From assembly GCF_024298845.1 (NCBI RefSeq), contig NZ_CP101156.1, positions 1,736,001-1,800,000 on the forward strand: 64,000 nucleotides of DNA, written 5' to 3'. Shown piece by piece: positions 47,759-56,858 of this stretch. The position numbers and the translations under genes are program-made. Under the pieces are notes generated by a model. The model saw only the letters and a list, made by a program, of their open reading frames with translations. It was not told the DNA's origin and ran no database searches. The stretch is from Natronosalvus amylolyticus. GTDB taxonomy: Archaea > Halobacteriota > Halobacteria > Halobacteriales > Natrialbaceae. Each line of letters starts with the position of its first letter. Positions within the stretch are counted from its first letter, which is position 1.

Positions 47759-48454
47759 ATGGCCAAGGACGTCAAGCCCACCCGGAAAGAGTTGATGCAG
47801 ATCGAAGATCGCATCGACCTCTCCGAGCGTGGCCACGGCACCCTCGAGAAGAAACGCGACGGGCTGATTATGGAGTTTATGGACATTCTGGACCAGGCCC
47901 AGGACGTCCGCGGTGAGCTCTCTGAGGACTACGAGCGCGCTCAAAAGACGATCAACATGGCTCGAGCGATGGAGGGCGACGTCGCCGTCCGCGGAGCCGC
48001 CGCTGCCTTGCAGGAGCACCCCGAAATTACGACCGAGTCCAAAAACATCATGGGCGTCGTCGTCCCGCAGATCGAATCCTCGAAAGTGACGAAAAGCCTC
48101 GACCAGCGTGGCTACGGTATCATGGGCACCTCGGCGCGCATCGACGAGGCAGCCGAAGCCTACGAGGACCTCCTCCAGAGCATCATCCTCGCCGCCGAGG
48201 TCGAAACCGCGATGAAGAAGATGCTGCGAGAGATCGAGACCACGAAACGCCGCGTCAACGCACTCGAGTTCAAACTCCTCCCGGAGCTCTACGAAAACAA
48301 GGAGTTCATCGAGCAGAAACTCGAAGAACAGGAACGCGAGGAGATCTTCCGACTGAAAAAGATCAAAGAGAAGAAAGAGGCCGAAGAGGCAGCAGAAAAG
48401 GCCGAGTCAGAGGCCGAAGCAGCCGCCGTCGAAGAGCCCGTCGCGAGCGACTGA
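47759..48454 (+). CDS. atpD: A-type ATP synthase subunit D
   Basis: 231 aa. Central rotor shaft of the archaeal A1Ao ATP synthase that links catalytic A3B3 turning to the membrane ring. The family starts [20 protein letters not shown], then [20 protein letters not shown]; the long antiparallel helices cover most of the protein, and the helical [20 protein letters not shown] segment is a D-subunit hallmark. The C-terminus (about 195-231) is a halophilic Glu/Ala tail. Other synthase genes are outside the window. It is followed after 20 bp by the DUF6276-like gene. Confidence 0.96.
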   Translation: MAKDVKPTRKELMQIEDRIDLSERGHGTLEKKRDGLIMEFMDILDQAQDVRGELSEDYERAQKTINMARAMEGDVAVRGAAAALQEHPEITTESKNIMGVVVPQIESSKVTKSLDQRGYGIMGTSARIDEAAEAYEDLLQSIILAAEVETAMKKMLREIETTKRRVNALEFKLLPELYENKEFIEQKLEEQEREEIFRLKKIKEKKEAEEAAEKAESEAEAAAVEEPVASD

Positions 48455-48474
48455 GCGGAGTTCCCCGCGCCAGT

Positions 48475-48909
48475 ATGGATTGTCCCCACTGTTCACACAC
48501 CGTTCTCGAGTTATCCCTCCCGGAACCCTATCGCGAGCCGACGCACCTGCCAACCCATCTGCGTGATGAGGTGCCAAACCCTCGAGGGGCCACAATCTGC
48601 CCCAACTGTCTCGGCGTGACCCTCGAAGCGACCACGGACGCGCCACCACTCGAGGCCCCGAGAACCCAGACGATCAGCGAGGACTTCCCACGAACGGAAG
48701 CCGGTGCCGTCCCCTTCGCACTCGCCCTCGAGTCCTGCCGGTCGCTGGCGATGAACCGAGGAACGATCGAGAAGTTGCTCGAGGCGACCGAACGCGCCGG
48801 TGTCGACCCGTTGCTCACGCTCGACCGATTGCTCGCCGACCCCGATATCGAGCCTGCAGTCGACCTCGAGCGTCGACGGCACCAGCTCGAGCAGTTTCTG
48901 TACGACTAG
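48475..48909 (+). CDS. DUF6276-like zinc-ribbon protein
   Basis: 144 aa. MDCPHCSHTVLEL and ATICPNCLGVTLEA supply two C-X2-C knuckles (residues 3/6 and about 42/45), probably one zinc ribbon. The C-terminal half is helical (DPLLTLDRLLADPDIEPAVD, ERRRHQLEQFLYD). It comes 20 bp after atpD in the same direction, an association I recall from other haloarchaea, so a role with ATP synthase expression or assembly is possible but unproved. I infer DUF6276 from memory of the pattern. Confidence 0.78.
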   Translation: MDCPHCSHTVLELSLPEPYREPTHLPTHLRDEVPNPRGATICPNCLGVTLEATTDAPPLEAPRTQTISEDFPRTEAGAVPFALALESCRSLAMNRGTIEKLLEATERAGVDPLLTLDRLLADPDIEPAVDLERRRHQLEQFLYD

Positions 48910-48990
48910 TCTCCGTGGAAGGATTCCGTCGACTATATTCGACCGGAGACATGGCGAAAACTATAGTATTCACCATCTCGAGCACAAGCC

Positions 48991-49824
48991 ATGGCCACAT
49001 CGAAGGGGGGCCGGCGATACGGTCGGATTCGTCGGCGGACGTTCGAACTGTTCGAACCGAATCTGGGCGGGCGCATCGGCTACCGTCTCGACTGGGCGAT
49101 CATGCTGTTGATCGTGTTGAACGTCGTCGCGGTGATACTCGAGACCGTCGACACTCTCGCACTCGCCTACGGGAGTTTCTTTTACTGGTTCGAAGTCGCC
49201 TCAGTCATCGTCTTTTCGGTCGAGTACGTGGCTCGTGTTTGGTCAGCCGTCGAAAAGGAGGGCTACACCGGACCGATCACCGGCCGCCTGTCGTTCGCGA
49301 GCAAACCGCTGCTCGTCGTCGATCTGGTTGCAATCCTGCCGTTTTATCTCGCCCTTGGCGGCGTCAACACGGACCTTCGCTTCCTCCGGGCGCTGCGACT
49401 CGTCAGGCTGTTTCGACTCCTCAAACTCGCCCGCTACTCGAGTGCGTTACAGTCACTCGGCGACGTCTTCGCGGATAAAAAAGAAAAGCTCGTTCTGGCA
49501 TTTTTCATGAACGGACTGTTGCTCGTCGTCGCCTCGAGCGTGATGTACTACATCGAACATCCACAGCAACCCGAGGCGTTTTCGTCGATTCCGAAGGCGT
49601 TCTGGTGGGGCGTCGCCACGCTGACGACGGTCGGCTACGGCGACGTGCATCCGATTACCCCCGTCGGTCAGTTCGTCGGCGGCGTCATCGCCATGCTCGG
49701 CATCGGACTGTTCGCGCTCCCGGCCTCGATTCTCGCCTCCGGTTTCATCGAGCAGGCCGACAAGGAAAAGCAGGAGGCGTGTTGCCCGCACTGTGGTGAG
49801 CCACTCGAGGAAGGAGCAGAATAG
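48991..49824 (+). CDS. Voltage-gated potassium channel with C-terminal zinc-knuckle-like end
   Basis: 277 aa Kv-type subunit. Segments S1 (about 32-52), S2 (60-82), S3 (102-120), the S4 voltage sensor RFLRALRLVRLFRLLKLARY (five spaced Arg/Lys), S5 (about 165-185), the selectivity filter TLTTVGYGD near 210 and S6 (about 225-248) are all visible, as in KvAP. Assembles as a tetramer in the membrane. The soluble tail ends QEACCPHCGEPLEEGAE with a C-C-X2-C motif, which could bind metal or sense redox. TATA-like ACTATAG lies 26-32 bp upstream. Confidence 0.93.
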   Translation: MATSKGGRRYGRIRRRTFELFEPNLGGRIGYRLDWAIMLLIVLNVVAVILETVDTLALAYGSFFYWFEVASVIVFSVEYVARVWSAVEKEGYTGPITGRLSFASKPLLVVDLVAILPFYLALGGVNTDLRFLRALRLVRLFRLLKLARYSSALQSLGDVFADKKEKLVLAFFMNGLLLVVASSVMYYIEHPQQPEAFSSIPKAFWWGVATLTTVGYGDVHPITPVGQFVGGVIAMLGIGLFALPASILASGFIEQADKEKQEACCPHCGEPLEEGAE

Positions 49825-49902
49825 CAATTCGGAAACATCTTCGGACACTCTCGGCTTCTCAAAGCCTCTCGGGAGTTCCAAGAATCACCGAAAATCGCCC
49901 GA

Positions 49903-51162
49903 TCAGACGCCCGTATTGTACCGCAAAATACCCGCAATCCCGCCGAAGGCGTTGTACAGCTGTTCGCCTTTCTCGAAATCAGTCGAGATGAACTTGGTCT
50001 CGGTGCCACGCTGTTCGGCCAGCGTCATGAGGTGTTCGATGGCGTCTTCACGGTCGTCTTCTTCGGCCTCGACGGGCGCGTTACACTCACTGCAGTCGTG
50101 AGACGGCGTCGCCTTGCGTCGGTCGATGAGTTCGTAATCCGTGTTGCCACACTCCTCGCAGGCGTAGGTGATGACGTCCTGTCGCAGGTCCTCGCTCAAC
50201 AGCAGATTTTCGACTGCGCCCATCATCAGGTTGCGACGGGTCTGAGCAAATCCGTAGGTAGCGAGTTCGCCGCTGTGCAGTTCCTTGAAAAAGCGGTTCA
50301 TCTGCTTTTTGTCTTTCATCACCTCGGCATCGACCAGCGCCTCTTCGGCGTTGTCGACCAGGTCCTTCAGACCGGATTCGTCGGTGTAGGAGACGTCGAA
50401 CTTGCCGAGGACTTTGTCCTGAATTTCGTGGTGAAGGTAATCGCCGTCGAGGAACTCGTCTTTCGTCGGGGAGGGACCGCCGACGAGGACGCCGTCTAAC
50501 TCGTGGCGCTTGGGAACGAACAGTTCGTTCGCCATACCGGCAACCTCCTGATAGAAGTTGTCGATGGCCTCGAGGCGAAGTCGCGCGAAACGCTGGGCGG
50601 ACTGTCCACCCTTTCGCTGTTTGCCCGGAACCAGCGACGACGCGGACTTGACCGGCTGAATTCGCTTGCCTTTGAGCCACCCGACGTTGGCCTCCCGCCG
50701 GTCGAGAACGACCAGACCGTACAACCCCTGGTCTTCGAGCATGTGCTCGAGTGGCTCGGTCAGGAAGTCAGAGTCGCAGTGATAGCGGAACGATTCGACC
50801 GGCTGCGGCGGTCCCTCGAGCACCTTGGTTACCATATCGGTCTGCCCGCCGCCAGCGTTGACCGCCCCCGAAAAGATGACCAGTCCGTTTTCTGGTGGAA
50901 AGGTGTCGTAGTATCGAAGTCGGTCTTTGATGCTCGTCAACGCGTCCTGGACGTTCGTCCGCGTCTGTTTGGACTTGATGTTGGCCGCCTCGCTATGCTC
51001 CTGGGTGACGTGCGCAACCACGTCGCTGATCTGACGATCCTCGGGGATGTAGATCGTCACGAGTTGCGTCCCCGACCCCTCGAAGTCTTTGAGTTCCTCG
51101 ATCACCTTCTGGAACTCGTATTTCTTCCGGTCGGAAGTCGCAGATTCTCCCTCCTGACTCAT
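49903..51162 (-). CDS. prf1: Peptide chain release factor aRF1
   Basis: 419 aa from ATG 51162 (MSQEGESATSDRKKYEFQKV). Reads all three stop codons and triggers peptide release. The N-domain has the stop-codon motif NIKSKQTR near 75; the M-domain has RKGGQSAQRFARLRLEA with the catalytic GGQ near 187; the C-domain binds aRF3/aIF partners and holds a zinc-ribbon-like minidomain (YACEECGNTDYEL and HDCSECNAPVE). The length is normal for archaea. TATA-like CAAAGGGTACTTAC gives a very short leader. Single gene. Confidence 0.97.
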   Translation of the reverse strand: MSQEGESATSDRKKYEFQKVIEELKDFEGSGTQLVTIYIPEDRQISDVVAHVTQEHSEAANIKSKQTRTNVQDALTSIKDRLRYYDTFPPENGLVIFSGAVNAGGGQTDMVTKVLEGPPQPVESFRYHCDSDFLTEPLEHMLEDQGLYGLVVLDRREANVGWLKGKRIQPVKSASSLVPGKQRKGGQSAQRFARLRLEAIDNFYQEVAGMANELFVPKRHELDGVLVGGPSPTKDEFLDGDYLHHEIQDKVLGKFDVSYTDESGLKDLVDNAEEALVDAEVMKDKKQMNRFFKELHSGELATYGFAQTRRNLMMGAVENLLLSEDLRQDVITYACEECGNTDYELIDRRKATPSHDCSECNAPVEAEEDDREDAIEHLMTLAEQRGTETKFISTDFEKGEQLYNAFGGIAGILRYNTGV

Positions 51163-51361
51163 TGGTCGTCTAGAACAGAGCCGGGGGTAAGTACCCTTTG
51201 ACACGTCCCCAGAACCGTTCTATGGACGCCGAACGGGCGACTCGAGGCCTATAATCTACAGAAAAGCAGGCCGAGTGCCTCGAGGTCAAGCCCCGAGTCG
51301 GTTCACCGTTTCCCGCTCGAGTGACGCCAGCGGCGTTCGCTCGCGGGCCCCGCCTACCCCC

Positions 51362-51513
51362 GCGGCGTCCGCTCGACTACCTGGCACATGCACCTTTTTC
51401 CGGTCGGCTTCGCTCGTCACCCTCGCTCACCACTCCCGCAAAAATCTGCACCAAAAACGCTCGCTCTGTCGTCGCTCGCGGTCAGGCAAGCGGCGTTCGC
51501 TCGACTACCTGGC
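51362..51513. repeat. Gene-end duplication and GAGCG/AAAAA intergenic repeat
   Basis: GCGGCGTCCGCTCGACTACC (51362-51381, continuing TGGC) repeats at 51490-51513 with one mismatch; the second copy spans the stop of the radical SAM gene, so its 3' end is duplicated about 128 bp downstream. Between the copies, 51436-51480 on the minus strand reads as a purine-rich GCGAGCG block, TTTTTGG, TGCAGATTTTTGCGG, a sequence type also seen after the etfA stop at 62136-62181. The two 51.1-51.5 kb genes are both on the minus strand, so this is a 3' region. Confidence 0.7.
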
Positions 51514-52477
51514 CGTCGTACGTCGGATACTGCTCGACGATTTCCCCATCCTCGAGGTCACCCTCCTCGATCATCTCCTCGAGCAGCCACCAGGCGACTT
51601 CGACGTGGTTCGGTTTGACGGTGTAAAACTCCTCCGGGACACCGAGCGCTTCGAAATCGGCCGGTTCGGCCCTCGTCTTTCCATAGACGAGCGTGCCATC
51701 GTCGGTGATGTCGTCGAACTCGCGTCGAATGTTCCGGGCCATCCGTTTGAGCCGGCGTCGGTGCTGGGCGGCGTCTTTGAACACCGAGGTACAGAAGTAA
51801 ACGCGTGGATGGTCGCCCATCACCTCGAGGATCGCGTCCCGGTCGTTGTCGACGGCGCTCATGTGTCCCTCCTTGAGTTCGAACCCTTCTTCTTGCATTC
51901 GTCGGTAGTTGCCGTGGGACATCTCGAACTCGTTGACGTTACAGAAATCGGCGGCTCCCTCGTCGAGGAACTCGAGGAACTCCGGTTCAGGTCGAATGCC
52001 GGGAATTTCGAACGCCGGGGTCAGCCCCTCTTCGCGGGCGATGTAAAGAATCTCCTCCCACTCGGTGCCGTGGAGGTCGCCCCACTGCTCGAGCGGCGGG
52101 TGAAAGCGGATTTCGTCGAGGCCGGCTTCCGAGAGCCGTCGCATATTCTCGCGTCCACCCGGAATACCAGTGTAGAGGTGGGTGTGGTGGTCCTCACCGA
52201 ACTCGTCTTTCAACAGGGAAAGATAGTGGCAGGTTCGCTCGAGGGCTTCCTGTGGCTCCCCACCGGTGATCGAAGTTCCGAGAGCGTCCATCCGATGGGC
52301 TTCGGTGAGCACGTCCTCGTCGGACTCGACGAGTCGTTCGTTCGCGTAGACGTCGGTGACGTTCTTGCGGTTCTCGCCGAGCGGGCAATAAAAGCAGTCG
52401 CGCTGGTCGCAGTAGCCATAGACGAACAGCACCATCTTCCCTCCTTTCGCACACTGCTCACAGCCCTTCGAGATCAT
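51482..52477 (-). CDS. Radical SAM protein of the COG2108 type
   Basis: 331 aa. The cluster motif is in VYGYCDQRDCFYCPLGENR, with C-X4-C-X2-C spacing rather than the usual C-X3-C-X2-C. Another Cys pair, GCEQCAKGGKMV, is at the N-terminus (residues 6 and 9). DALGTSITGGEPQEALERTC is the SAM-binding GGE region, and HLYTGIPGGRENMRRLSEAG and DEIRFHPP are barrel strands. The tail QYPTYDGQVVERTPLA is acidic. The reaction is unknown in any organism as far as I recall. A single gene. Confidence 0.84.
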   Translation of the reverse strand: MISKGCEQCAKGGKMVLFVYGYCDQRDCFYCPLGENRKNVTDVYANERLVESDEDVLTEAHRMDALGTSITGGEPQEALERTCHYLSLLKDEFGEDHHTHLYTGIPGGRENMRRLSEAGLDEIRFHPPLEQWGDLHGTEWEEILYIAREEGLTPAFEIPGIRPEPEFLEFLDEGAADFCNVNEFEMSHGNYRRMQEEGFELKEGHMSAVDNDRDAILEVMGDHPRVYFCTSVFKDAAQHRRRLKRMARNIRREFDDITDDGTLVYGKTRAEPADFEALGVPEEFYTVKPNHVEVAWWLLEEMIEEGDLEDGEIVEQYPTYDGQVVERTPLA

Positions 52478-52621
52478 TCAGTACCATCCATAACGGGCGA
52501 ACGCTGAAAAACTGTGCGAATTCCGTCGTGGGGCCGATCTCCCCCTGGTGACGACGTTCCCCATCAGGCGCCAGCCTGTACGCTTATTTCCCTCGAGTGC
52601 GATTGTGTGCCAATCAATCAA

Positions 52622-54532
52622 ATGTCGACAGGCGTCGTCTACGTTTCACCAACGCATACTACAGAGGACGAAACCATCCTGGACGCACTCGAGTCTGGGG
52701 GCGAGCGAGTGACCACTCGGCAGGTCACACAGCTATCAGAGATTCCGAAGTCGCCGGAGTGTATCGTCTGTAGAGCCCCCGCGGTCACAGCCACGAGTCT
52801 TTCGGAACTCGTCGAACGATTTGCGCCGACGCCGGTTATCGTCGTTCTCGAACCCGATCGTGATACACTCTCACTACAGGACGTGCAAACGGTTGGTGTC
52901 GCGGATTACATTCGCCTTGCAAGCCTCGAGTCGGACGGCACTCGACTCGCCCATCTCAGACACCGGCTCGGGGCTGCCCTCGAACGGCTAGGCCTCGAGT
53001 CCCGCTCGGCGTCACCGCCGCACGGAGCTTCCGAGAGTGCGACAGCAGAGACGCCAGCGTGCGAGTCCAAACAGCACCGGGCAGATGAGGCTGGGCTACC
53101 GCTTGGGCCGAAAGCACTACTCGAGCGAGTACCCACTCCACTGTTCGTCACCGATAGCGACGGGGTCTGTCTGTTCGTGAACGACGCGATGTGTTCGTTT
53201 ACGGGCTACGACCGGGACGTCGTCTGTGGCGAACACGTCGCCACGTTCGTCGGAAACGGCGTATTCGAACGAGCCAGTTCGGCCGCGACGGACGCCGTAT
53301 TCGAGGCCGGTCGAGAGCCAAACCCGGTCGAGTTTTCGCTCGAAACCGCGGATGGGTCGCGACGCGTCGGCGAATCCATGCTGGCCCCGATACTCGATGA
53401 TGAGACCATCGTCGGTACCATCGGGGTGGCCCACGATATCTCCGCACGAAAGCGACGAGAACAGGAACTGGTACAGTACGAATCGATCCTCGAGACTGCT
53501 CCCGTCGGCATGTTCGTCCTCGATTCCGAGGCGACGATTAGCTGGGCCAACCGAGCGTTTGTCGACAGCTTCGAAGAGCCCGCCGCCGAAATCGTCGGCG
53601 CGCCGTTTCCAACACTCGTCGAGCGAGGGTACTTCGGCCCCGAGAACGTCACCGAGTACGTCGAAAACGTCCGGCGGCTCCTTTCGTCGGATACCACCGA
53701 GAAGACGCTCAGCCACGATGTGGAGTTCTATACCGCTGGCGGGGACCGCCGCGAGTACGATGCTCACCTCGGATTGCTCCCCCTCGAGGACGGCGAGTTC
53801 CAGGGCACCGTCCACGCCTTTCGTGACGTCACCGAACAGCGTCACTCCCAGCGCGAACTCGAGCGCCAGAACGAACGCCTCGAGCAGTTTGCGAGCCTCG
53901 TCAGCCACGACTTGCGAAACCCGCTGAACGTCGCTCAGGGGTATCTCGAACTGCTCGAGAGAGACTGTGAGAGCGACGCCCTCGAGGAACTCCAGTGGTC
54001 GCTCGGCCGAATGGAAGCACTCATCGGGGATGTCCTCGAACTCGCCCGACAGGGCCAGACCGTCGGTGAACGAACGCACATACCGATACCGGCGCTGGCA
54101 ACTGGAGCCTGGGATGCGGTCGACACCGGTGATGCACGCCTCGAGGTACGGACCCATGGCACCCTCTCGGTAGACGAAGGGCGTGTTCGAGCTCTGTTCG
54201 AGAACCTCTTTCGGAACGCAATCGAACACGGGACTGGTGAGAGAAAACCGCTGACGATTGCCGTCGGCCAGCTGGGTTCGGAGGCTAAGGGAGACGGGTT
54301 TTTCGTCGAAGACGACGGCAGTGGGTTCGCCAGGTCGCCCGAGGAGTTGTTCGAACTCGGGGCCACGACGAACCCCGACGGAACCGGCTTCGGGCTCAGT
54401 ATCGTCGAACAGATCGCCGACGCCCACGGCTGGTCGGTCCACGCGATCGAAAGCGACGGCGGTGGGGCTCGATTCGAGTTTCACGACGCCCACGTACATC
54501 TCGAATCCGACGCACTCGAGCCAGCCGAGTGA
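52622..54532 (+). CDS. PAS-domain sensor histidine kinase
   Basis: 636 aa from ATG 52622 (MSTGVVYVSPTHTTEDETIL). An N-terminal receiver-like domain (1-115) lacks an obvious phospho-Asp; two PAS domains follow (about 165-285, PTPLFVTDSDGVCLFVNDAM; 290-410, APVGMFVLDSEATISWANRA); a coiled linker (ELERQNERLEQFASLVSHDL) leads to the H-box VSHDLRNPLNVAQGY near 425 and the HATPase with FVEDDGSGFARSPEELFELG and GTGFGLSIVEQIADAHGWSV. Soluble; no regulator gene nearby. TATA-like GCTTATTTC lies about 35 bp upstream. Confidence 0.9.
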   Translation: MSTGVVYVSPTHTTEDETILDALESGGERVTTRQVTQLSEIPKSPECIVCRAPAVTATSLSELVERFAPTPVIVVLEPDRDTLSLQDVQTVGVADYIRLASLESDGTRLAHLRHRLGAALERLGLESRSASPPHGASESATAETPACESKQHRADEAGLPLGPKALLERVPTPLFVTDSDGVCLFVNDAMCSFTGYDRDVVCGEHVATFVGNGVFERASSAATDAVFEAGREPNPVEFSLETADGSRRVGESMLAPILDDETIVGTIGVAHDISARKRREQELVQYESILETAPVGMFVLDSEATISWANRAFVDSFEEPAAEIVGAPFPTLVERGYFGPENVTEYVENVRRLLSSDTTEKTLSHDVEFYTAGGDRREYDAHLGLLPLEDGEFQGTVHAFRDVTEQRHSQRELERQNERLEQFASLVSHDLRNPLNVAQGYLELLERDCESDALEELQWSLGRMEALIGDVLELARQGQTVGERTHIPIPALATGAWDAVDTGDARLEVRTHGTLSVDEGRVRALFENLFRNAIEHGTGERKPLTIAVGQLGSEAKGDGFFVEDDGSGFARSPEELFELGATTNPDGTGFGLSIVEQIADAHGWSVHAIESDGGGARFEFHDAHVHLESDALEPAE

Positions 54533-54547
54533 GAGGGTGGCCGAATC

Positions 54548-55168
54548 TCACAACGAAGACGATTCGAGGTCCTCGAGCAGCGTTGCCGTCTCCGCAATCC
54601 GTGCAAACTCGCCGTTGAGATGGGCCAGTGCGAGTTCGTGACTCAGGCTGGCGTCGTAGTGTGTGCCATCGTAGCCCGTCCGATCGAAGGTAGCTGTGGC
54701 ATCAGCGACGACGAGTGGCGAGAATCCACGGTTTTCGGCCATCCGGGTCGTCGTCGACACACAGTGGTCGGTCGTCAACCCACACAGAACGAGCGTCGAA
54801 ATAGCTCGTTCCCGAAGCCAGGACTCGAGGTCGGTGCCGACGAAGGCACCGTTGACCCGTTTTTCGACGACGTGTTCGTCGGCCAGCGGCTCGCCTTCGG
54901 GTTTGAACGCATTGCCCGGCGAATCGAGGCGCAGCGGCGAATCGGGTTCCGTCGAGCAGTGTTTGACGTGGACGACCGGCCGGTCGCTCGCTCGCCACCC
55001 CTCGAGCAATGCGGCGATGTTCGATTCGGCCTTCGGATTGTTCCGCTCGCCCCACACCGGATCGTCGAACCCCTGCTGGACGTCGATGCAGACGAGTGCC
55101 GCGTTCTCCGGGAGCCTCGAGTCGGTGTCGTCTTCCCCAGCGCATTCACCTTCGGCGTCGCCGTTCAT
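54548..55168 (-). CDS. Isochorismatase-family cysteine hydrolase
   Basis: 206 aa from ATG 55168 ([20 protein letters not shown]). Fold signatures: [17 protein letters not shown] (catalytic Asp), [13 protein letters not shown] (Lys), and [20 protein letters not shown] (nucleophilic Cys), so the Asp-Lys-Cys triad is intact. Related enzymes hydrolyse nicotinamide, isochorismate or other amides. The cis-peptide region GLTTDHCV fits the amidase-like branch. Exact substrate unknown. A perfect inverted repeat abuts the start codon (55169-55189), implying regulation. Confidence 0.87.
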   Translation of the reverse strand: MNGDAEGECAGEDDTDSRLPENAALVCIDVQQGFDDPVWGERNNPKAESNIAALLEGWRASDRPVVHVKHCSTEPDSPLRLDSPGNAFKPEGEPLADEHVVEKRVNGAFVGTDLESWLRERAISTLVLCGLTTDHCVSTTTRMAENRGFSPLVVADATATFDRTGYDGTHYDASLSHELALAHLNGEFARIAETATLLEDLESSSL

Positions 55169-55189
55169 ACTAGAGGGTGTGTCTCTAGT
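55169..55189. promoter_or_regulatory. Candidate operator ACTAGAG-N7-CTCTAGT
   Basis: Perfect 7-bp arms, 55169-55175 and 55183-55189, spaced by 7 bp and directly abutting the ATG of the isochorismatase-like gene (minus strand). It covers positions -1 to -21, where a bound repressor would block initiation. If the transcript has a leader it would instead be a 5' hairpin. Confidence 0.5.
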
Positions 55190-55300
55190 GCGTTGAACGC
55201 TGCGGTCGGGCTGACGCCCCAACAGCCGACAGCCGCGAGCACCGTCGCTCGTCTTCGAACCCCAGAAGAGGGAAATACCACGACGTACAACGTTCGCCCG

Positions 55301-56407
55301 ATGCTGCTGGTCCTGTGTGTCGACCTCGACGACGACCTCGGTCGAAAGACTGGTTTCTCCACGCCGGTTATCGGCCGCGAAGCAGTCGAGGAGGCCGCAG
55401 TAGCCTTAGCGACCGCCGACCCCGAAGACTCCGACGTCAACGTCATCTTTCAGGGCATCCACATCTACGACGACCTCGACTCGCGAAACGAGAGCGTCGA
55501 AGTGGCCGTAGTCACGGGCGTCGAGGGTTCAGACGTCGTCGCCAACCGAACCGTCGGTGAGGAGGTCGATACCGTCCTCGCGAGCCTCTCGACCGGCGAG
55601 GACGTCACCGCGTTGCTCGTGACCGACGGCGCACAGGACGAGTCCGTCGTCCCGATCGTCCGCTCTCGAGTGCCAATCGACGGGGTGAGGCGGGTCGTCG
55701 TCAGGCAGTCCCAGAACCTCGAGTCGATGTATTACACCATCAAGCAGGTGCTGGCCGACCCGGAAACGCGTGGGACGATTCTGATTCCGATCGGGATTCT
55801 ATTGCTCGTCTACCCGCTCGTGTTGATCGGCATCGTATTCGAGGTACCGGGGGCGATGCTCGGCCTGACCTCGACGCTGTTCGGTCTCTATCTCATCTCA
55901 CGTGGGTTGGGTATCGGCGAGCGGTTGGACAGTACCGTCGAGGGGGTTCGGCGGTCGCTGTACGCCGGCCGGATGACCCTCATCGCCTACGTGGTCGCTG
56001 CCGCACTGGTCGTACTGGGTGGGGTGAGCGGCCGCAACACCCTCCATGCCTACCAGGACCAGGCGAGCGGCGAACTCGGAGTCCCTCTCGTGCTCGCAGC
56101 GCTGGTGTATGGATCGATCCAGTGGTTCGCAGCCGCCGGCATTACGACGAGTCTCGGTCAAATTACCGACGAGTACATCGCGGGCCGCCTCGAGTGGCGC
56201 TACCTCAACGCTCCGTTTTACGTCCTCGCGATGGCGACCGTCCTACACGCCGTGAGTGCGTTCTTCCTCGGCGAGGTCGAAATCGCTTATCTCGCGACAG
56301 CACTCACGGCCGGAACCCTCGTCGGCATTGCGAGTACGCTCACGTTCGCCGTCGCCGAATCCCGATTTGGCGATGGGGACGAGCGTCAGCGGGCCGGACG
56401 CGCCTGA
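55301..56407 (+). CDS. DUF373-family membrane protein
   Basis: 368 aa from ATG 55301 ([20 protein letters not shown]), with TATA-like GAAATACC about 27 bp upstream. The soluble N-terminal domain (1-135) has the family's acidic [10 protein letters not shown] and [20 protein letters not shown] motifs. At about 145 it becomes membrane-embedded with six or so helices ([38 protein letters not shown], others to 360). The function of DUF373 is unknown; the acidic motif might hold a metal or a nucleotide. Archaeal and widespread. Upstream starts in this long open frame lie within the divergent gene and are rejected. Confidence 0.88.
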   Translation: MLLVLCVDLDDDLGRKTGFSTPVIGREAVEEAAVALATADPEDSDVNVIFQGIHIYDDLDSRNESVEVAVVTGVEGSDVVANRTVGEEVDTVLASLSTGEDVTALLVTDGAQDESVVPIVRSRVPIDGVRRVVVRQSQNLESMYYTIKQVLADPETRGTILIPIGILLLVYPLVLIGIVFEVPGAMLGLTSTLFGLYLISRGLGIGERLDSTVEGVRRSLYAGRMTLIAYVVAAALVVLGGVSGRNTLHAYQDQASGELGVPLVLAALVYGSIQWFAAAGITTSLGQITDEYIAGRLEWRYLNAPFYVLAMATVLHAVSAFFLGEVEIAYLATALTAGTLVGIASTLTFAVAESRFGDGDERQRAGRA

Positions 56408-56568
56408 AAATCAGCGACAGTACACCGTCACTCGAGCGAAGGTCCATCCTCGAATATGAGAGGGAACCAGCTATCGAATGCCCGCTTTTTTCGGAGTCCT
56501 TTACCGTGTTTCCGGTACGCGGGTCCCCGGTTCGAGCACGCTCCGAAAACGGGCGATCAGAGAACGTA

Positions 56569-56724
56569 TCAGTGCGTTTCTGTTCGCTCGAAGCCAAGTA
56601 CGCGTCGGATCCGGTCACTGTAGCTGCCGATTCCCAGTCCGAGAACGAACGCAAGCAACGACGGAGCAGCGACCCAGAGAAGGTTCGGATGCTCGGTACC
56701 GGTGTGTGCAACGATATCGATCAT
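56569..56724 (-). CDS. Small single-span membrane protein next to idsA
   Basis: 51 aa from ATG 56724 (MIDIVAHTGTEHPNLLWVAA). One membrane helix (about 17-36, WVAAPSLLAFVLGLGIGSYS) then a basic end RIRRVLGFERTETH. TATA-like CTCTTTGAC lies about 25-33 bp upstream, so leaderless. A longer frame starting at 56817 adds 31 less convincing residues. I recall similar short proteins (LLWVAAPSLLAF) near prenyl synthase genes in other haloarchaea, so a link to lipid synthesis is possible. Confidence 0.6.
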   Translation of the reverse strand: MIDIVAHTGTEHPNLLWVAAPSLLAFVLGLGIGSYSDRIRRVLGFERTETH

Positions 56725-56858
56725 ATCGAACCGCACGTCGAGCCAGTCAAAGAGGCTGTTGCTTCGGTCAGCTACTACCAATCGTGTCACTGTTGGCCCG
56801 GGGCCACTTCCGATCACGTCCGGGTTCGAGGGCAGGTTACCGATGGTGTCTCGAGTGA

